Of a stretch of 64,000 nucleotides of DNA, positions 35,288 through 45,100 are shown one piece after another (positions within the stretch are counted from its first letter, which is position 1; each line of letters opens with the position of its first letter). The DNA comes from JAJXZJ01 sp050012855. GTDB lineage: Bacteria > Verrucomicrobiota > Verrucomicrobiia > Limisphaerales > J093. Both the position numbers and the translations under genes were made by a program. The stretch lies in contig JBEKGJ010000008.1 in NCBI GenBank assembly GCA_050012855.1, positions 41,565-105,564 on the forward strand, in the 5' to 3' direction. The notes below the pieces were generated by a model, which was not told where the DNA came from, searched no databases, and saw nothing but the letters and a program-made list of their open reading frames with translations.

Positions 35288-36739
35288 TCACCAAGGCTCC
35301 GGCTCAACCTTGAACGCGTACGCCTGTTTGCACGGACGCATGGCAGCATCCTGAAGATCCTTGGGCATCTCGATCACGAGGGTGTCGCCGTCTTTGTGCC
35401 ACTTCAGATCCTGATCCAGGCCCAGCATACGAATAGCCGAACCCTCCCTGGCTTTGACCAGCGCGGTTTTCAGCGCTTCTCCCGGCCACTTGAGGCTGAT
35501 CACATAGACATATTTCTTTTCCTTCGTCCGCGTGAAGCGAAGACTGTCTCCCTCGTGATAACGCCTATATGGGCGGGTTGCAAAAATGCACTCACCGTTC
35601 ACCTTGAGCCAGTCGCCGACGTAGCTGACGCGATCGTTCATCTCCTGCGGCCACTTCCCATCAGGATCGGGACCGAAGCCGACCTGGAAATTGCCGCCCT
35701 TGGCGACGACGTCGATCAGGCTCTCCAACACCCATTCCCGCGGCTTGTAGTTGTCGTTCTGCTTGTAGGAAAAACCGGTGCCGCAGGGATAGATCACCTG
35801 CCAGGGGCGTTTGATCTTGTTGGGGTCTTCCGGGATCACTCCCTCCGGTGTCTCGTAATCCCCGTAGGCGTCGATACCGCGATTGCGCAGCATGATGTTG
35901 GGTTGAAGACTGCGCGCCAGCCTGGCCACACCATAAGCGTCTTGCTGCGCCTCTTTGGGCCAACCTATGTCCAGACAAAGCGTGTCGATCGGGCCGTATT
36001 GGGTAAGCAACTCGGTGATCTGGTCGCGTTCCTTCTGAATGAAAGCCGCCCACCGTTTCGGATCGTCCGATTTTTTGGTAAACGTGCCATCATACCAAAA
36101 GTTCCGGTCGTCCCATCCGAAATCCCAGTCATGCCAGTCGATGTGTGAATAGTAGAGGCTCACCCCAAGACCGTGGCCACGGCCGGCTTTGACCAGTTCG
36201 CCGACGATGTCGCGCTCGAACGGGGTCTCCGCGATGCTGTAGTGATTGGTCACTTCCTCATAGGTGCCGTCGGCTTTCTTGCGAAATCCCTTCTGCAAGG
36301 TCTGGGTCGGCCACAGGCAGAAGCCTTCGTGGTGTTTGGAGGTGAAGGAGAAATACTTCATCCCGGCCCGCTGCATAATCTCCATCCACTCGTCGGCGTT
36401 GAACGCGGTTGGATTGAACTGCCGGTAGGAGGCGTAGTAATTCATCTGCCAGTCACGCGGTTTCGGCCGGGGGCGGACGAGAATCCAGGATTCTTCGCCG
36501 TTGAACATGCAGTAGAGCCCCCAATGGATGCGCAGGCCCCACTTCCAGTCCATCCAGCGTTCCACCGTCGCCTCGCCGGCGTGCGCGTAATCCGCGTCCA
36601 CGCCACGGTAAGCGGAATAGGTTGCCTGTAAACGTTGTTCCTCCTCGCGGGTCGCGGGTTTGCCTGGCGCCGCGGGCTCCGCCGCCAATACCAGGGAAAT
36701 GAGGCTGCACACAGTGGTAATGATGATTTGTGTTTTCAT
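35288..36739 (-). CDS. GH29 alpha-L-fucosidase, exported
   Basis: The 483-residue protein starts with a signal peptide (MKTQIIITTVCSLISLVLAA). An earlier ATG at 36781 overlaps the transporter stop by 4 bp (ATGA) and could be used instead. GH29 motifs are GLRIHWGLYCMFNGEES, YFSFTSKHHEGFCLW and the nucleophile segment IDTLCLDIGWP (Asp257). A C-terminal beta-sandwich follows. It removes L-fucose from glycans outside or in the periplasm. Its neighbours, a sugar transporter and an aldo/keto reductase, fit a fucose uptake and oxidation route. Confidence 0.93.
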   Translation of the reverse strand: MKTQIIITTVCSLISLVLAAEPAAPGKPATREEEQRLQATYSAYRGVDADYAHAGEATVERWMDWKWGLRIHWGLYCMFNGEESWILVRPRPKPRDWQMNYYASYRQFNPTAFNADEWMEIMQRAGMKYFSFTSKHHEGFCLWPTQTLQKGFRKKADGTYEEVTNHYSIAETPFERDIVGELVKAGRGHGLGVSLYYSHIDWHDWDFGWDDRNFWYDGTFTKKSDDPKRWAAFIQKERDQITELLTQYGPIDTLCLDIGWPKEAQQDAYGVARLARSLQPNIMLRNRGIDAYGDYETPEGVIPEDPNKIKRPWQVIYPCGTGFSYKQNDNYKPREWVLESLIDVVAKGGNFQVGFGPDPDGKWPQEMNDRVSYVGDWLKVNGECIFATRPYRRYHEGDSLRFTRTKEKKYVYVISLKWPGEALKTALVKAREGSAIRMLGLDQDLKWHKDGDTLVIEMPKDLQDAAMRPCKQAYAFKVEPEPW

Positions 36740-36777
36740 AGATGTATTCACGTTTGCTGCAACCGATCTCATGATTC

Positions 36778-38058
36778 TCATGGGCCTTGCACTGTTCCGG
36801 TTTGTTGAAACCTCGTGTCCGCGCGCAATGGGCCAATGAGAAACAAAATGCAAACCAGAGCCAGCAGCGGCAGGATTCCGTAGCCGATGAAGACCGGTGT
36901 GTATCCAAAATGACCGATCAACCAGCCCGACAGCGCCATGAACACCATGCCACCAAAGCCCGAGCCCATGCTCGCCAGCCCCCAGACGGAAGCGATCGCC
37001 TGTTTCGGAAACACATCCGCCGGAAACGCAAGCGTGTTGGCCGTGTAACCCGTATAACCAAAAGTTGTCAACGAAATGAGCCCAATCGCCAGCGGAGCGC
37101 TGGTGCTCAGGATGGCCGGAATGGTGCTTAACATGCTCAAGGCAAACACGGTCGTGCTGACCTTGCGCGCCACGGGCATGGCGATGCCGCAACGGATTAA
37201 CAACGATGTCAGCAAACCGCCGGCAAGATTCCCCAGTGCCGCCGTGAAATATGGAATCCAACTTTTCCATCCGATCTCCTTAAGGCTGAAATGGTGAACT
37301 TCAGCCAGGAACTTGGGAAACCAGAACACGAAGAAATACCACACGGGATCCATGAAGACTTTCGAGAGCGTGAAAAACAGCACGAACCGTGTGGCCAGCA
37401 ATTTCCCGGCGGATACCGGCGGCGGTGTCTCGCTTTCGATGCCTTTCGGCCTGCGCGAGAAGAACCACCAACCCGCAACCCACAAGAAACCGAGCGAGCC
37501 CATGAGGACAAAGGCGCTTCGCCAGCCCTGCCACAGCACAAGCCAGGCAATAATGGGCGTCGAAATCACCGAGCCAATGGACGCGCCGCTGTTGAAGATG
37601 CCGGAGGCCAGCGCGCGTTCCTTTGGCGGAAACCATTCGCCGACGAGTTTGGCCGCCGCCGGCCAGTTGCCCGCTTCGCCAGCGCCCAGAAGAAATCGGA
37701 AGCACCCGAGCGAGACCGGACCGCGAGCGAAAACGTGCAGCATCCCGGCCAACGACCACCAAAGCATGCAACAAGCGTAGCCAATGCGGGTCCCCACAAA
37801 ATCAATAAACGACCCCGAAATGCCGTTACCGACGGTATAGGCGAGCATGAACGCAGAGGCCACATAGCCGTAGGCTTCCTCCGTCAGCGGGACGGCTGCC
37901 TTGAAATCCGGTGAAGCGGCCACCACCGACAGCACCTGGCGATCCAGGTAATTGATGGTCGTAGCCAAAAAGGCGAACCCGACCATAATCCACCGCAAGC
38001 GCGAAACCATCGGTGATTCCGGGCTTACTGGCGGAGGATGGGTTTGGTGAGCGTTCAA
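36778..38058 (-). CDS. MFS sugar-acid/hexuronate-type transporter
   Basis: The 426-residue inner-membrane protein has about 12 hydrophobic helices. Near the start is INYLDRQVLSVVAASPDFK, the ACS-family (anion:cation symporter, ExuT-like) signature. GEAGNWPAAAKLVGEWFPPKERALASGIFNSGASIGSV is the conserved middle segment. ExuT-type carriers take up hexuronates. In this gene cluster L-fucose or a fuconate-like product is also possible. It is upstream of the fucosidase and starts 15 bp past the aldo/keto reductase stop. Confidence 0.9.
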   Translation of the reverse strand: MNAHQTHPPPVSPESPMVSRLRWIMVGFAFLATTINYLDRQVLSVVAASPDFKAAVPLTEEAYGYVASAFMLAYTVGNGISGSFIDFVGTRIGYACCMLWWSLAGMLHVFARGPVSLGCFRFLLGAGEAGNWPAAAKLVGEWFPPKERALASGIFNSGASIGSVISTPIIAWLVLWQGWRSAFVLMGSLGFLWVAGWWFFSRRPKGIESETPPPVSAGKLLATRFVLFFTLSKVFMDPVWYFFVFWFPKFLAEVHHFSLKEIGWKSWIPYFTAALGNLAGGLLTSLLIRCGIAMPVARKVSTTVFALSMLSTIPAILSTSAPLAIGLISLTTFGYTGYTANTLAFPADVFPKQAIASVWGLASMGSGFGGMVFMALSGWLIGHFGYTPVFIGYGILPLLALVCILFLIGPLRADTRFQQTGTVQGP

Positions 38059-38073
38059 AACAATGGTATTCCG

Positions 38074-39117
38074 TTATTGGGTCCGGTCATTCGCCGGGTT
38101 TTCGTAATAGTCAAAGCTCGGCCCCAACTTTTCCAGAAGCTGATCAGTGGCCGCATTCAATTCCACAATTATCTCCTGCTCCAGAGGTTCTGAAGCGGCT
38201 TTGATGTTTAGCTGGAGTTCCTTGATATTACGGGAGCCGCACAAAGAACTGGTGATGCCTTTGCCGGCAAACGCCCACTTCAGGGCAAGTTCCGGCATCG
38301 TCATCCCGCGTTTGCGGGCGATTGTCCGAATGCTTTCCAGCGTGGCGCTGGTTTCCGGTTCGGCACCGGGCAAACCATGTCGGCATTCGGGCGAGCGCCG
38401 GCTGTCAAAGTGCCGCGTGCGCCGCTGCCAAACAGCCACATCCTCCAATGTAGGGTAAATGTCAGCCAACACCCCCTGCATCAGCGACATATACCCCAGC
38501 ACGCCAACGCCTTTCTCCCGGCAAAACGGCAGAATTTCGATTTCGATGGCGCGGGTCAGGAGGCTGTAGGGCAGTTCGTTGATCGTAATCTCGACGCCCG
38601 TCTCAAGCGCCTCGGAGAGTTTTGCCACGCCAAAATTGCTGACTCCGATATAGCGTATTTTGCCTGCCCGCCGCAAAAAGTCCAAAGCCCCAAAAGCATC
38701 TAACACGGAGGGAGTTGGCATATTTTCGCTGGTGAAGTGCTTGATGGAATGTGCCGTGATCGGCCAATGAACCAGGTAAAGATCAATGTAATCCGTCTGT
38801 AGCCGCCGCAGGCTCGCCTCGCAGTGCTTGACCAAGTTTCCAGGCTCGACATTCGACGGGCTGACTTTGGTGCCGAGCAAAACCTTGTCGCGCGGAATGC
38901 CGCGTAGCGCAAGGCCTAACGAACTTTCGCTCCCGCCTTGATTGTAGGCTTCCGCTGTGTCAAAGAAATTAGCTCCCCGCTCCACCGCGCATCGCACCAC
39001 GGCATCTACATCCTGCTGGTTCTGCGCCCCCCAGTATTCCCCGCCGCCGTAAGCCCAGCAACCCATGCCGAGCACAGGCAGTGTTAATCCAAATTCGCCG
39101 CATTGTCGCAAGTTCAT
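38074..39117 (-). CDS. Aldo/keto reductase
   Basis: The 347-residue NAD(P)-dependent enzyme has the AKR catalytic residues: Asp and Tyr in FFDTAEAYNQGGSE, Lys in VLLGTKVSP and His in YLVHWPI. The cofactor end is SLCGSRNIKELQLN. An alternative start 5 codons upstream gives MRFITMNLRQ. A stretch around residues 215-245 (Arg/His-rich) is longer than in many relatives. First gene of the minus-strand fucosidase cluster, so an L-fucose or L-sugar dehydrogenase is plausible; L-glyceraldehyde-type reductases are an alternative. Confidence 0.9.
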   Translation of the reverse strand: MNLRQCGEFGLTLPVLGMGCWAYGGGEYWGAQNQQDVDAVVRCAVERGANFFDTAEAYNQGGSESSLGLALRGIPRDKVLLGTKVSPSNVEPGNLVKHCEASLRRLQTDYIDLYLVHWPITAHSIKHFTSENMPTPSVLDAFGALDFLRRAGKIRYIGVSNFGVAKLSEALETGVEITINELPYSLLTRAIEIEILPFCREKGVGVLGYMSLMQGVLADIYPTLEDVAVWQRRTRHFDSRRSPECRHGLPGAEPETSATLESIRTIARKRGMTMPELALKWAFAGKGITSSLCGSRNIKELQLNIKAASEPLEQEIIVELNAATDQLLEKLGPSFDYYENPANDRTQ

Positions 39118-39405
39118 GGTGATGAATCTCAAGTTACTTCTTTCTTGGCAACGCTTCCTGGGCGTTCACCCGTTTGAGAAAGGGCCTATCCATGAATTAC
39201 TTACAGAAAGCGACTTCAAACCGTTGGAACCTTTAGATCATAACCAAATGCAACTGTCGGACTTATAACCGGACGCTCGTGGGACTGGGCATACGAGTTG
39301 GCAGCCGAATTGGACCACGATCGTTCCGGTTCCGGCGTTTGACCACGCATGTTCCGTCTCCGGCCGTCAGCAACCGACGGACGAATGCCAAGCGGCCCCA
39401 ACAGC

Positions 39406-39575
39406 TTCAATGTTCTGGATCAAGAAACGCCGGTTTTCCCGAGTCGCCAACCGGCTGCGAGCCTTCCTGCAAATCCGGCCGGCCGTCGTGATCGCCGTCG
39501 AGCTTCGTGAGGTCGAGGAACACGAACGGCCGCTGGTAGGCCTCCTTGCCCCCGCCCGCGTAGGAAACCCACAGG
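39406..39575 (-). repeat. Direct repeat B: intact C45-peptidase 3' end
   Basis: This is the copy of the 170-bp repeat that remains part of an intact gene. It matches 32361-32530 (87% by hand count, no gaps). Together they flank 6.9 kb containing four genes. Confidence 0.85.
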
Positions 39576-40699
39576 CGCAGCGCGGTGGCATCGAAAATGG
39601 CGTCGAGGACGTTGCCGCCGCGGATCGGAATCGAACAGGCCAGCTTCATCATTCGCTCGCCGTCGAATTTACCGTAGTCATTGCGCAGGGTCGGGAAGGC
39701 GCCGCGGCCCTCGTCGTTGTAAACCACGTCCGCCAGCACGTTGGGCGCGAACTCGTCCGCCGCGTCGTTGTCGTGCCAGACGCGGACCCGGTTGGCCGGA
39801 GCTTCCGGACTGTGGGCGCGAATCTTCACGGCGCGCTTCTCGGACCGCCCGTCGCCAAACACGAAATGATACCGCTTGGTCATGGGCTGGTTCTTGAAGA
39901 TTTCGAGCGCGTCGGACAGGCGGGATGAATCGTAGAGCAGTGTGCGGAACCAGGTGGTGAAATGCGGTGCCTGCAGGGCGTAGGGCATCTCGCGCTCGGG
40001 CGAGTCGCCCATTTCGGAGAGCGCCAGGCCGGCGGCGTTCATCCCGCAGTTCGCGCCGATCACGCCCGCGAACGTTGGCAGCACATGGGGCTGGCCTTTC
40101 AACGGCAGATAGACCACCAGCGCCGGGAACTCGTGCGCGCCGACTTCGAGGCTCCAGTCGAGGTCGCGCGTCTGGTAGAGATGGCCGTCGGCGCTCGCCT
40201 TGCCCCACACCGCGATGGCGCTGCAGGAATACGGCGTCAGCAAGGGCAGGCAATGCGCCTGGTGCAGCGAACGGATGGGCAGCCCGGAACCGTCGGCCAG
40301 GCCGACCAGTTCCTGGGCGAAGCGCAGGTCGGTGAACGCCGCCGTCGTGGCCCAGACCCGGTCAAGCTGCTCGTCGGTGACCTGGAGTTTCTGCTTGAAG
40401 CCGGCCAGGGCCGCGGGGATGAACTGTTTCATCTCCGGCTGCAGCAGGCGGCCAAGATGCCAGCCCATCTGGTAGGGCGTGCCGCCGACCACGACCACCG
40501 GCACGCGCGCGACGCCGTTCGTCAGGACAAACCGGTAACCGCCGCCGCCCACCTCGCGGCTTACGGAAACCGCCGGCCCCGTGGCTGGCGTCGCGACGAT
40601 CGCGGTTTCCTTCTCCAGGTCGGCGGCGAACAGTGGCGCGCTTCCTGCGCAAGCGAGCAGAAACAAGGTGGTCCACAAGGTTGGCGTGTTCACGGCCAT
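39407..40699 (-). CDS. C45 peptidase / acyl-CoA:6-APA acyltransferase-like Ntn hydrolase
   Basis: The 430-residue protein has a signal peptide (MAVNTPTLWTTLFLLACAGS, cut near LFAADL). The Ntn-hydrolase core begins with CSAIAVWGKASADGHLY, where Cys159 is the expected nucleophile exposed by self-cleavage. The RDLDWS motif and GVIGANCGMNAAGLALSEMG follow. The last 50 residues end in a calcium-loop-like DGDHDGRPDLQEG tail, and this is the part copied at 32361. Role is probably amide hydrolysis or peptide processing in the periplasm; the substrate is unknown. Confidence 0.85.
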   Translation of the reverse strand: MAVNTPTLWTTLFLLACAGSAPLFAADLEKETAIVATPATGPAVSVSREVGGGGYRFVLTNGVARVPVVVVGGTPYQMGWHLGRLLQPEMKQFIPAALAGFKQKLQVTDEQLDRVWATTAAFTDLRFAQELVGLADGSGLPIRSLHQAHCLPLLTPYSCSAIAVWGKASADGHLYQTRDLDWSLEVGAHEFPALVVYLPLKGQPHVLPTFAGVIGANCGMNAAGLALSEMGDSPEREMPYALQAPHFTTWFRTLLYDSSRLSDALEIFKNQPMTKRYHFVFGDGRSEKRAVKIRAHSPEAPANRVRVWHDNDAADEFAPNVLADVVYNDEGRGAFPTLRNDYGKFDGERMMKLACSIPIRGGNVLDAIFDATALRLWVSYAGGGKEAYQRPFVFLDLTKLDGDHDGRPDLQEGSQPVGDSGKPAFLDPEH

Positions 40700-40819
40700 A
40701 AAGTGGCTTATTCATGCCCGGCCGGCAACGAGGAAGTAGCCCACGTCGCGGCCGCGCGCTTCCGCGCCCGCGCGCCCGGAGGACTTGCGCGCCGCGCCCG
40801 GCGGCCGGAGACTTCTGCC

Positions 40820-41320
40820 ATGAAACTTTACCTCCTCCGCCACGGCCCCGCTGAGGAGCGGGACGCAACAAATGCCCGCGCGGATCGCGACCGGGCGTTG
40901 ACCTCCGAGGGTCGGGCCAAGGTGAAACGCATCGCCGAGGCAATGGCGGCAATGGAATTGAGCTTCGACCGGATTCTGAGCAGCCCGTTCGTGCGCGCCC
41001 GGGAAACGGCGGAACTGGTGGCCGCCGGCCTCCGTCCGCGGCGCCCGGTTACGCTGTGCGACGAACTCGCCGCCGATGCCGAACCGGCGGACCTTCTGCC
41101 CTATCTAGCCGATTTGAAGCCGGTGCCGCAGGACATGTTGCTGGTTGGCCACCAGCCGTACCTGGGCGCGCTGGCGGCGCTCCTGCTGGGAAGCCGATGC
41201 GACCGCGCCGTGGATTTCAAGAAGGGCGGGCTGGCGTGTTTCGCCTGGGAAACGCCCCGGGGTGGCGAGGCGACGCTTGTCTGGCTGTTGACGCCGGGCC
41301 TGATGAAACGGATGGCTTAG
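40820..41320 (+). CDS. sixA: Phosphohistidine phosphatase
   Basis: The 166-residue protein is a short histidine phosphatase of the SixA type: MKLYLLRHGPAEERDA (catalytic His8), ILSSPFVRARETAELV and the second His in LLVGHQPYLGALAALLLG. SixA removes phosphate from phosphohistidine relay proteins in E. coli. Upstream in-frame sequence (to 39962) is antisense to the C45 gene. It is convergent with a response-regulator gene 19 bp downstream, which is suggestive but not proof of a link. Confidence 0.9.
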   Translation: MKLYLLRHGPAEERDATNARADRDRALTSEGRAKVKRIAEAMAAMELSFDRILSSPFVRARETAELVAAGLRPRRPVTLCDELAADAEPADLLPYLADLKPVPQDMLLVGHQPYLGALAALLLGSRCDRAVDFKKGGLACFAWETPRGGEATLVWLLTPGLMKRMA

Positions 41321-41339
41321 GCCGGCGCCGCGCGGCGTT

Positions 41340-42005
41340 TCACGCGGGCGTCTCGGCATCGCCGTCGTCCTCGCCCGTCTCCCATTTGGGATAGATTTCG
41401 GGCGGAACTTCGCCGCGGCGGATCAGTTCCTGGAGGTCGCGGATGATGGTGCGCCGGGCCACCTTGAACTGGCGCGAGAGCGCGGAGATGTTTGGACGTT
41501 CGCGGGAAGCCTGGACCATCCGGCGGATTGCGGTCTGCCGGCTGAGCCGGTCGGTGGAACGGCTGAGCAGGTCAACAATGTCGGCGCGTTTGGACCGTTC
41601 AAGCGCCTCGAACTGGCGGACGATTTCGGTTTCTCCGCATTCCGCCAGGGCCGTTTCGACGGTGCGGCGAAGCTCGTTCAGGTCCAGCGGCTTGGTCAGG
41701 CAATAATGGGCGCGGCGCGGTCCCTGGAGGGCGCCGATTTGCTGGTGAACCTCGAGCGCGCCGGAGACGATGACCACCGGCACGTACGGCAACAGGTCTT
41801 TCATCTCCGGCAGGAAATCGAGCCCGCGCTCGCCGTGAGCAAGCACGTGGTCGAGGATGATCAAGGCCGGCCGGTCGGCGGCCAGCATCGCGAGCGCCTT
41901 CGAGGCGGTGCGCGCGCGAAGCAGGTCGTAGTCCCGCAGCGCCTCCTCATACAGCTCGTACTGGAGGTCGTCGTCCTCAATCACGAGAATGCGTTTGCGG
42001 CTCAT
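41340..42005 (-). CDS. Response regulator with C-terminal HTH domain
   Basis: The 221-residue protein has a receiver domain: acidic pocket IEDDDLQ near residues 9-14, phospho-acceptor Asp52 in LIILDHVLA and Lys105 in CLTKPLDL. A helical region follows and then a helix-turn-helix at about 170-205 (NISALSRQFKVARRTIIRDLQELI) of the DeoR/HTH_11 kind. The tail is acidic. No histidine kinase is in the window. It is divergent from dnaE (96-bp gap). The long open frame upstream (to 46028) runs antisense through dnaE and is not real. Confidence 0.85.
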   Translation of the reverse strand: MSRKRILVIEDDDLQYELYEEALRDYDLLRARTASKALAMLAADRPALIILDHVLAHGERGLDFLPEMKDLLPYVPVVIVSGALEVHQQIGALQGPRRAHYCLTKPLDLNELRRTVETALAECGETEIVRQFEALERSKRADIVDLLSRSTDRLSRQTAIRRMVQASRERPNISALSRQFKVARRTIIRDLQELIRRGEVPPEIYPKWETGEDDGDAETPA

Positions 42006-42101
42006 GGACCGGGGCAAGATGCGCCGGAGTCCGGGGAGAATCAAGCCGGCAGTCCGAGAGCCGGGAGAATTCGCTTTCGCCGGGTTCGCGGCGGGCATTA
42101 A

Positions 42102-45100
42102 ATGGTTGGGATGTCGCACGCGGATTTCGTCCATTTGCACCTGCACACCGAATACTCGCTGCTGGACGGCGGGTGCCGGCTGGACCGGCTGGTGGCGCGG
42201 GCGCGCGAGCTGGACTTTCCCGCGCTGGCCATCACCGATCACGGCGTGCTGTTTGGAGCGGTGGACTTCTACAAGGCGGCGTGGGCAAAGGGCATCAAGC
42301 CGATCATCGGCTGCGAAGTCTATGTGGCACCGGGCAGCCGGTTCGACAAGAAGACCACCAGCGGCGGGCGCGATGTCTATCACCACCTGGTGCTGCTGGC
42401 GCGGGACGAAACCGGTTACCGGAATCTGACCCGGCTGGTCACGGCGGCGCACCTCGAGGGGTTCTACTACAAGCCGCGCGTGGACAAGGAACTGCTGGCG
42501 GCGCACCACGAGGGGCTGATCGCCTTGTCCGGCTGCCTGGCCAGCGAAGTGCCGGACCTGATCGCCAACGACCAGCTCGCGCGGGCAAAGGAATCGTTGG
42601 ATTGGTTCCGACAGGTCTTCGGCCCGGAGAATTACTATCTGGAACTGCAGAACCACGGCCTGACCGAGCAGGCGAAGGTCAACCGGCAGTTGACGGCGTG
42701 GGCAAAGGAATTCGGCCTGAAGCTCGTCGCGACGAATGACGTTCACTATCTGGCCCGCGAACACTCGCGCGCGCACGACTGCCTGATCTGCATCGGCACG
42801 CAGACCACGCTCGAGGACACCCGGCGGCTGCGTTACGCCCCCGAGCAATTCCACCTGCGTACCGCGCAGGAAATGAAGGCCCTGTTTGCCGAGGTGCCGG
42901 AAGCGATCCGCAACACGCTCGAGGTCGCCGAAAAGTGCAGCCTCAAACTTCAGGTGGACAGCGAGAACCTGCATTATCCGGTGTTCCAGCCGCCCGAACA
43001 CTTCACGCGCGAAGGCTACCTGCGGCACCTGCTGGTCGAGGGTCTGCAACGCCGTTACACCTTGCAGGTTCGCGCGGCGGGGGACGAATTCATCGTCGAA
43101 GGCCTCGGCGACCCCACCCGGCTGCCCACCTTCGTCCCGACACCGGCGACCGCCGAACCGTCCGCCGCGCCGACGTCGTCGGCAGCCGCCGGTCTGGCCG
43201 CTCCGGCCGTGGCGACGGCGGTCAAGGTCATCATGGACCGGTTGCAGCACGAGCTGGCGGTGATTGAGCGTACCGGGTTCGTGAGTTATTTTTTGATCGT
43301 CGGCGATTTTGTCCGGCACGGCCGGAGCAAGGGGATCAGTTGCGTGGCGCGCGGTTCGGCGGCCGGTTCGATTGTGGCCTTTCTGCTCGAAATCTCGAAC
43401 GTTGACCCGATCCGCTACCATCTGCTGTTCGAACGGTTCCTGAATCCGGAACGCGTCAACCCGCCGGACATTGACATTGACTTCGCCGACGACCGCCGGG
43501 CCGAGGTGATTGACTACGTCCGCGAAAAATACGGCCGCGATTCGGTTGCCCAGATCATCACCTTCGGCACGATGGGGGCAAAATCGGTGGTGCGCGACGT
43601 GGGCCGGGTGATGGGGTTGAGCTACGGCGAGGGCGACCGGCTGGCGAAACTGATTCCCGCCGACCTCAAGCTGGAGAAGGGCGAAACCTCGACCCTGGCG
43701 AAGGCCATCCAGGTGGTGCCCGAGTTGAAGCAGGCGTACGACTCGGAGGAGGTGACGCGCGAACTGCTGGACGTGGCGCTGGTGCTCGAGGACCTCACGC
43801 GCAACGCGTCCGTCCACGCCGCCGGCGTGGTCATCGGTCCGGAGCCCTTGGTGAATCTCCTGCCGCTCAAGGCGGACGACGCCGGCGGCCTGGTCACCCA
43901 GTACGCGATGGGACCGGTCGGCGACCTCGGCCTGCTCAAGATGGATTTTCTCGGGTTGAAGACGCTGACCGTCATTCGCAACACCTGTGAAATGGTGCGG
44001 CAGTTGCGGGGCGTGGAAGTGCCGATTGACCATCTGCCGCTCGACGATGCCCGGACCTACGAACTGCTCAACCGGGCGGACACGCTGGGGGTGTTCCAAC
44101 TGGAATCCGGCGGCATGCGCGACCTCTGCCGGAAATTCGCGATCAGCTCGATCGAGCACATCACGGCCCTCATCGCGCTGTACCGGCCCGGCCCGATGAG
44201 ACTGATCCCGGACTTCATCAAACGCCGTCACGGCCAGGTGAAGATCGAGTACGAGCATCCCCTGCTCGAGCCGATCTGCGGCGAAACCTACGGCGTGCTC
44301 GTTTATCAGGAGCAGGTGATCCAGGCCACGCAGGTGCTTGCCGGTTTCACGCTCGGCGCCGCCGACGTCCTCCGCCGCGCGATGGGCAAGAAGGACGAGG
44401 AGAAAATGCAGAAACAGCGCGAGGGCTTCGTCCAGGGCTGCGCCGCCACGAACCGGATCCCCGCCGCCCAGGCCAACCGCATCTTCGACCTGCTGCAGGA
44501 ATTCGCCGGCTACGGCTTCAACAAATCCCACGCCGCCGCCTACGCCATCGTCGCCTACCAAACCGCCTACCTGAAGGCCAACCACCCGGTCGAGTTCCTC
44601 GCGGCGATGATGACCAACGACCTCGCCGACCTGGAAAAACTCAGCCAGTACGTCGAGGACGCGCGCCAGCTTGGCATTGACGTGCTGGGGCCGGACGTGA
44701 ACGAAAGTCAGATGTTCTTCGCGCCGGCGCAGGGCCGTCCCGGCCCTGACGGCCAGCCCCGGCGGGTTATCCGTTTCGGCCTGGCCGCCATCAAAAACGT
44801 CGGCGAACAGGCAGCCCGGGGCGTGCTCGAGGCCCGGCAGGCCGGCGGACGTTTCACCTCGCTGGCCGACCTGTGTCGGCGCGTGGACCTGCGGACCCTC
44901 AACCGCAAGGTGCTCGAAGTGCTCATCAAGGCGGGGGCCTGCGATGGTTTCGGGGAAACCCGCGCGTCGCTCACGGCCGCGATTGACCGCACCTTGGCGC
45001 AGGCCGCCAGCCGGGCGGACGACCAGGCCCGCGGGCAGGCCAGCCTCTTCGACATGCTGCAGGAGCGTCCCGAAGCGAAGCCGGAGACTGCCGTGCCGCT

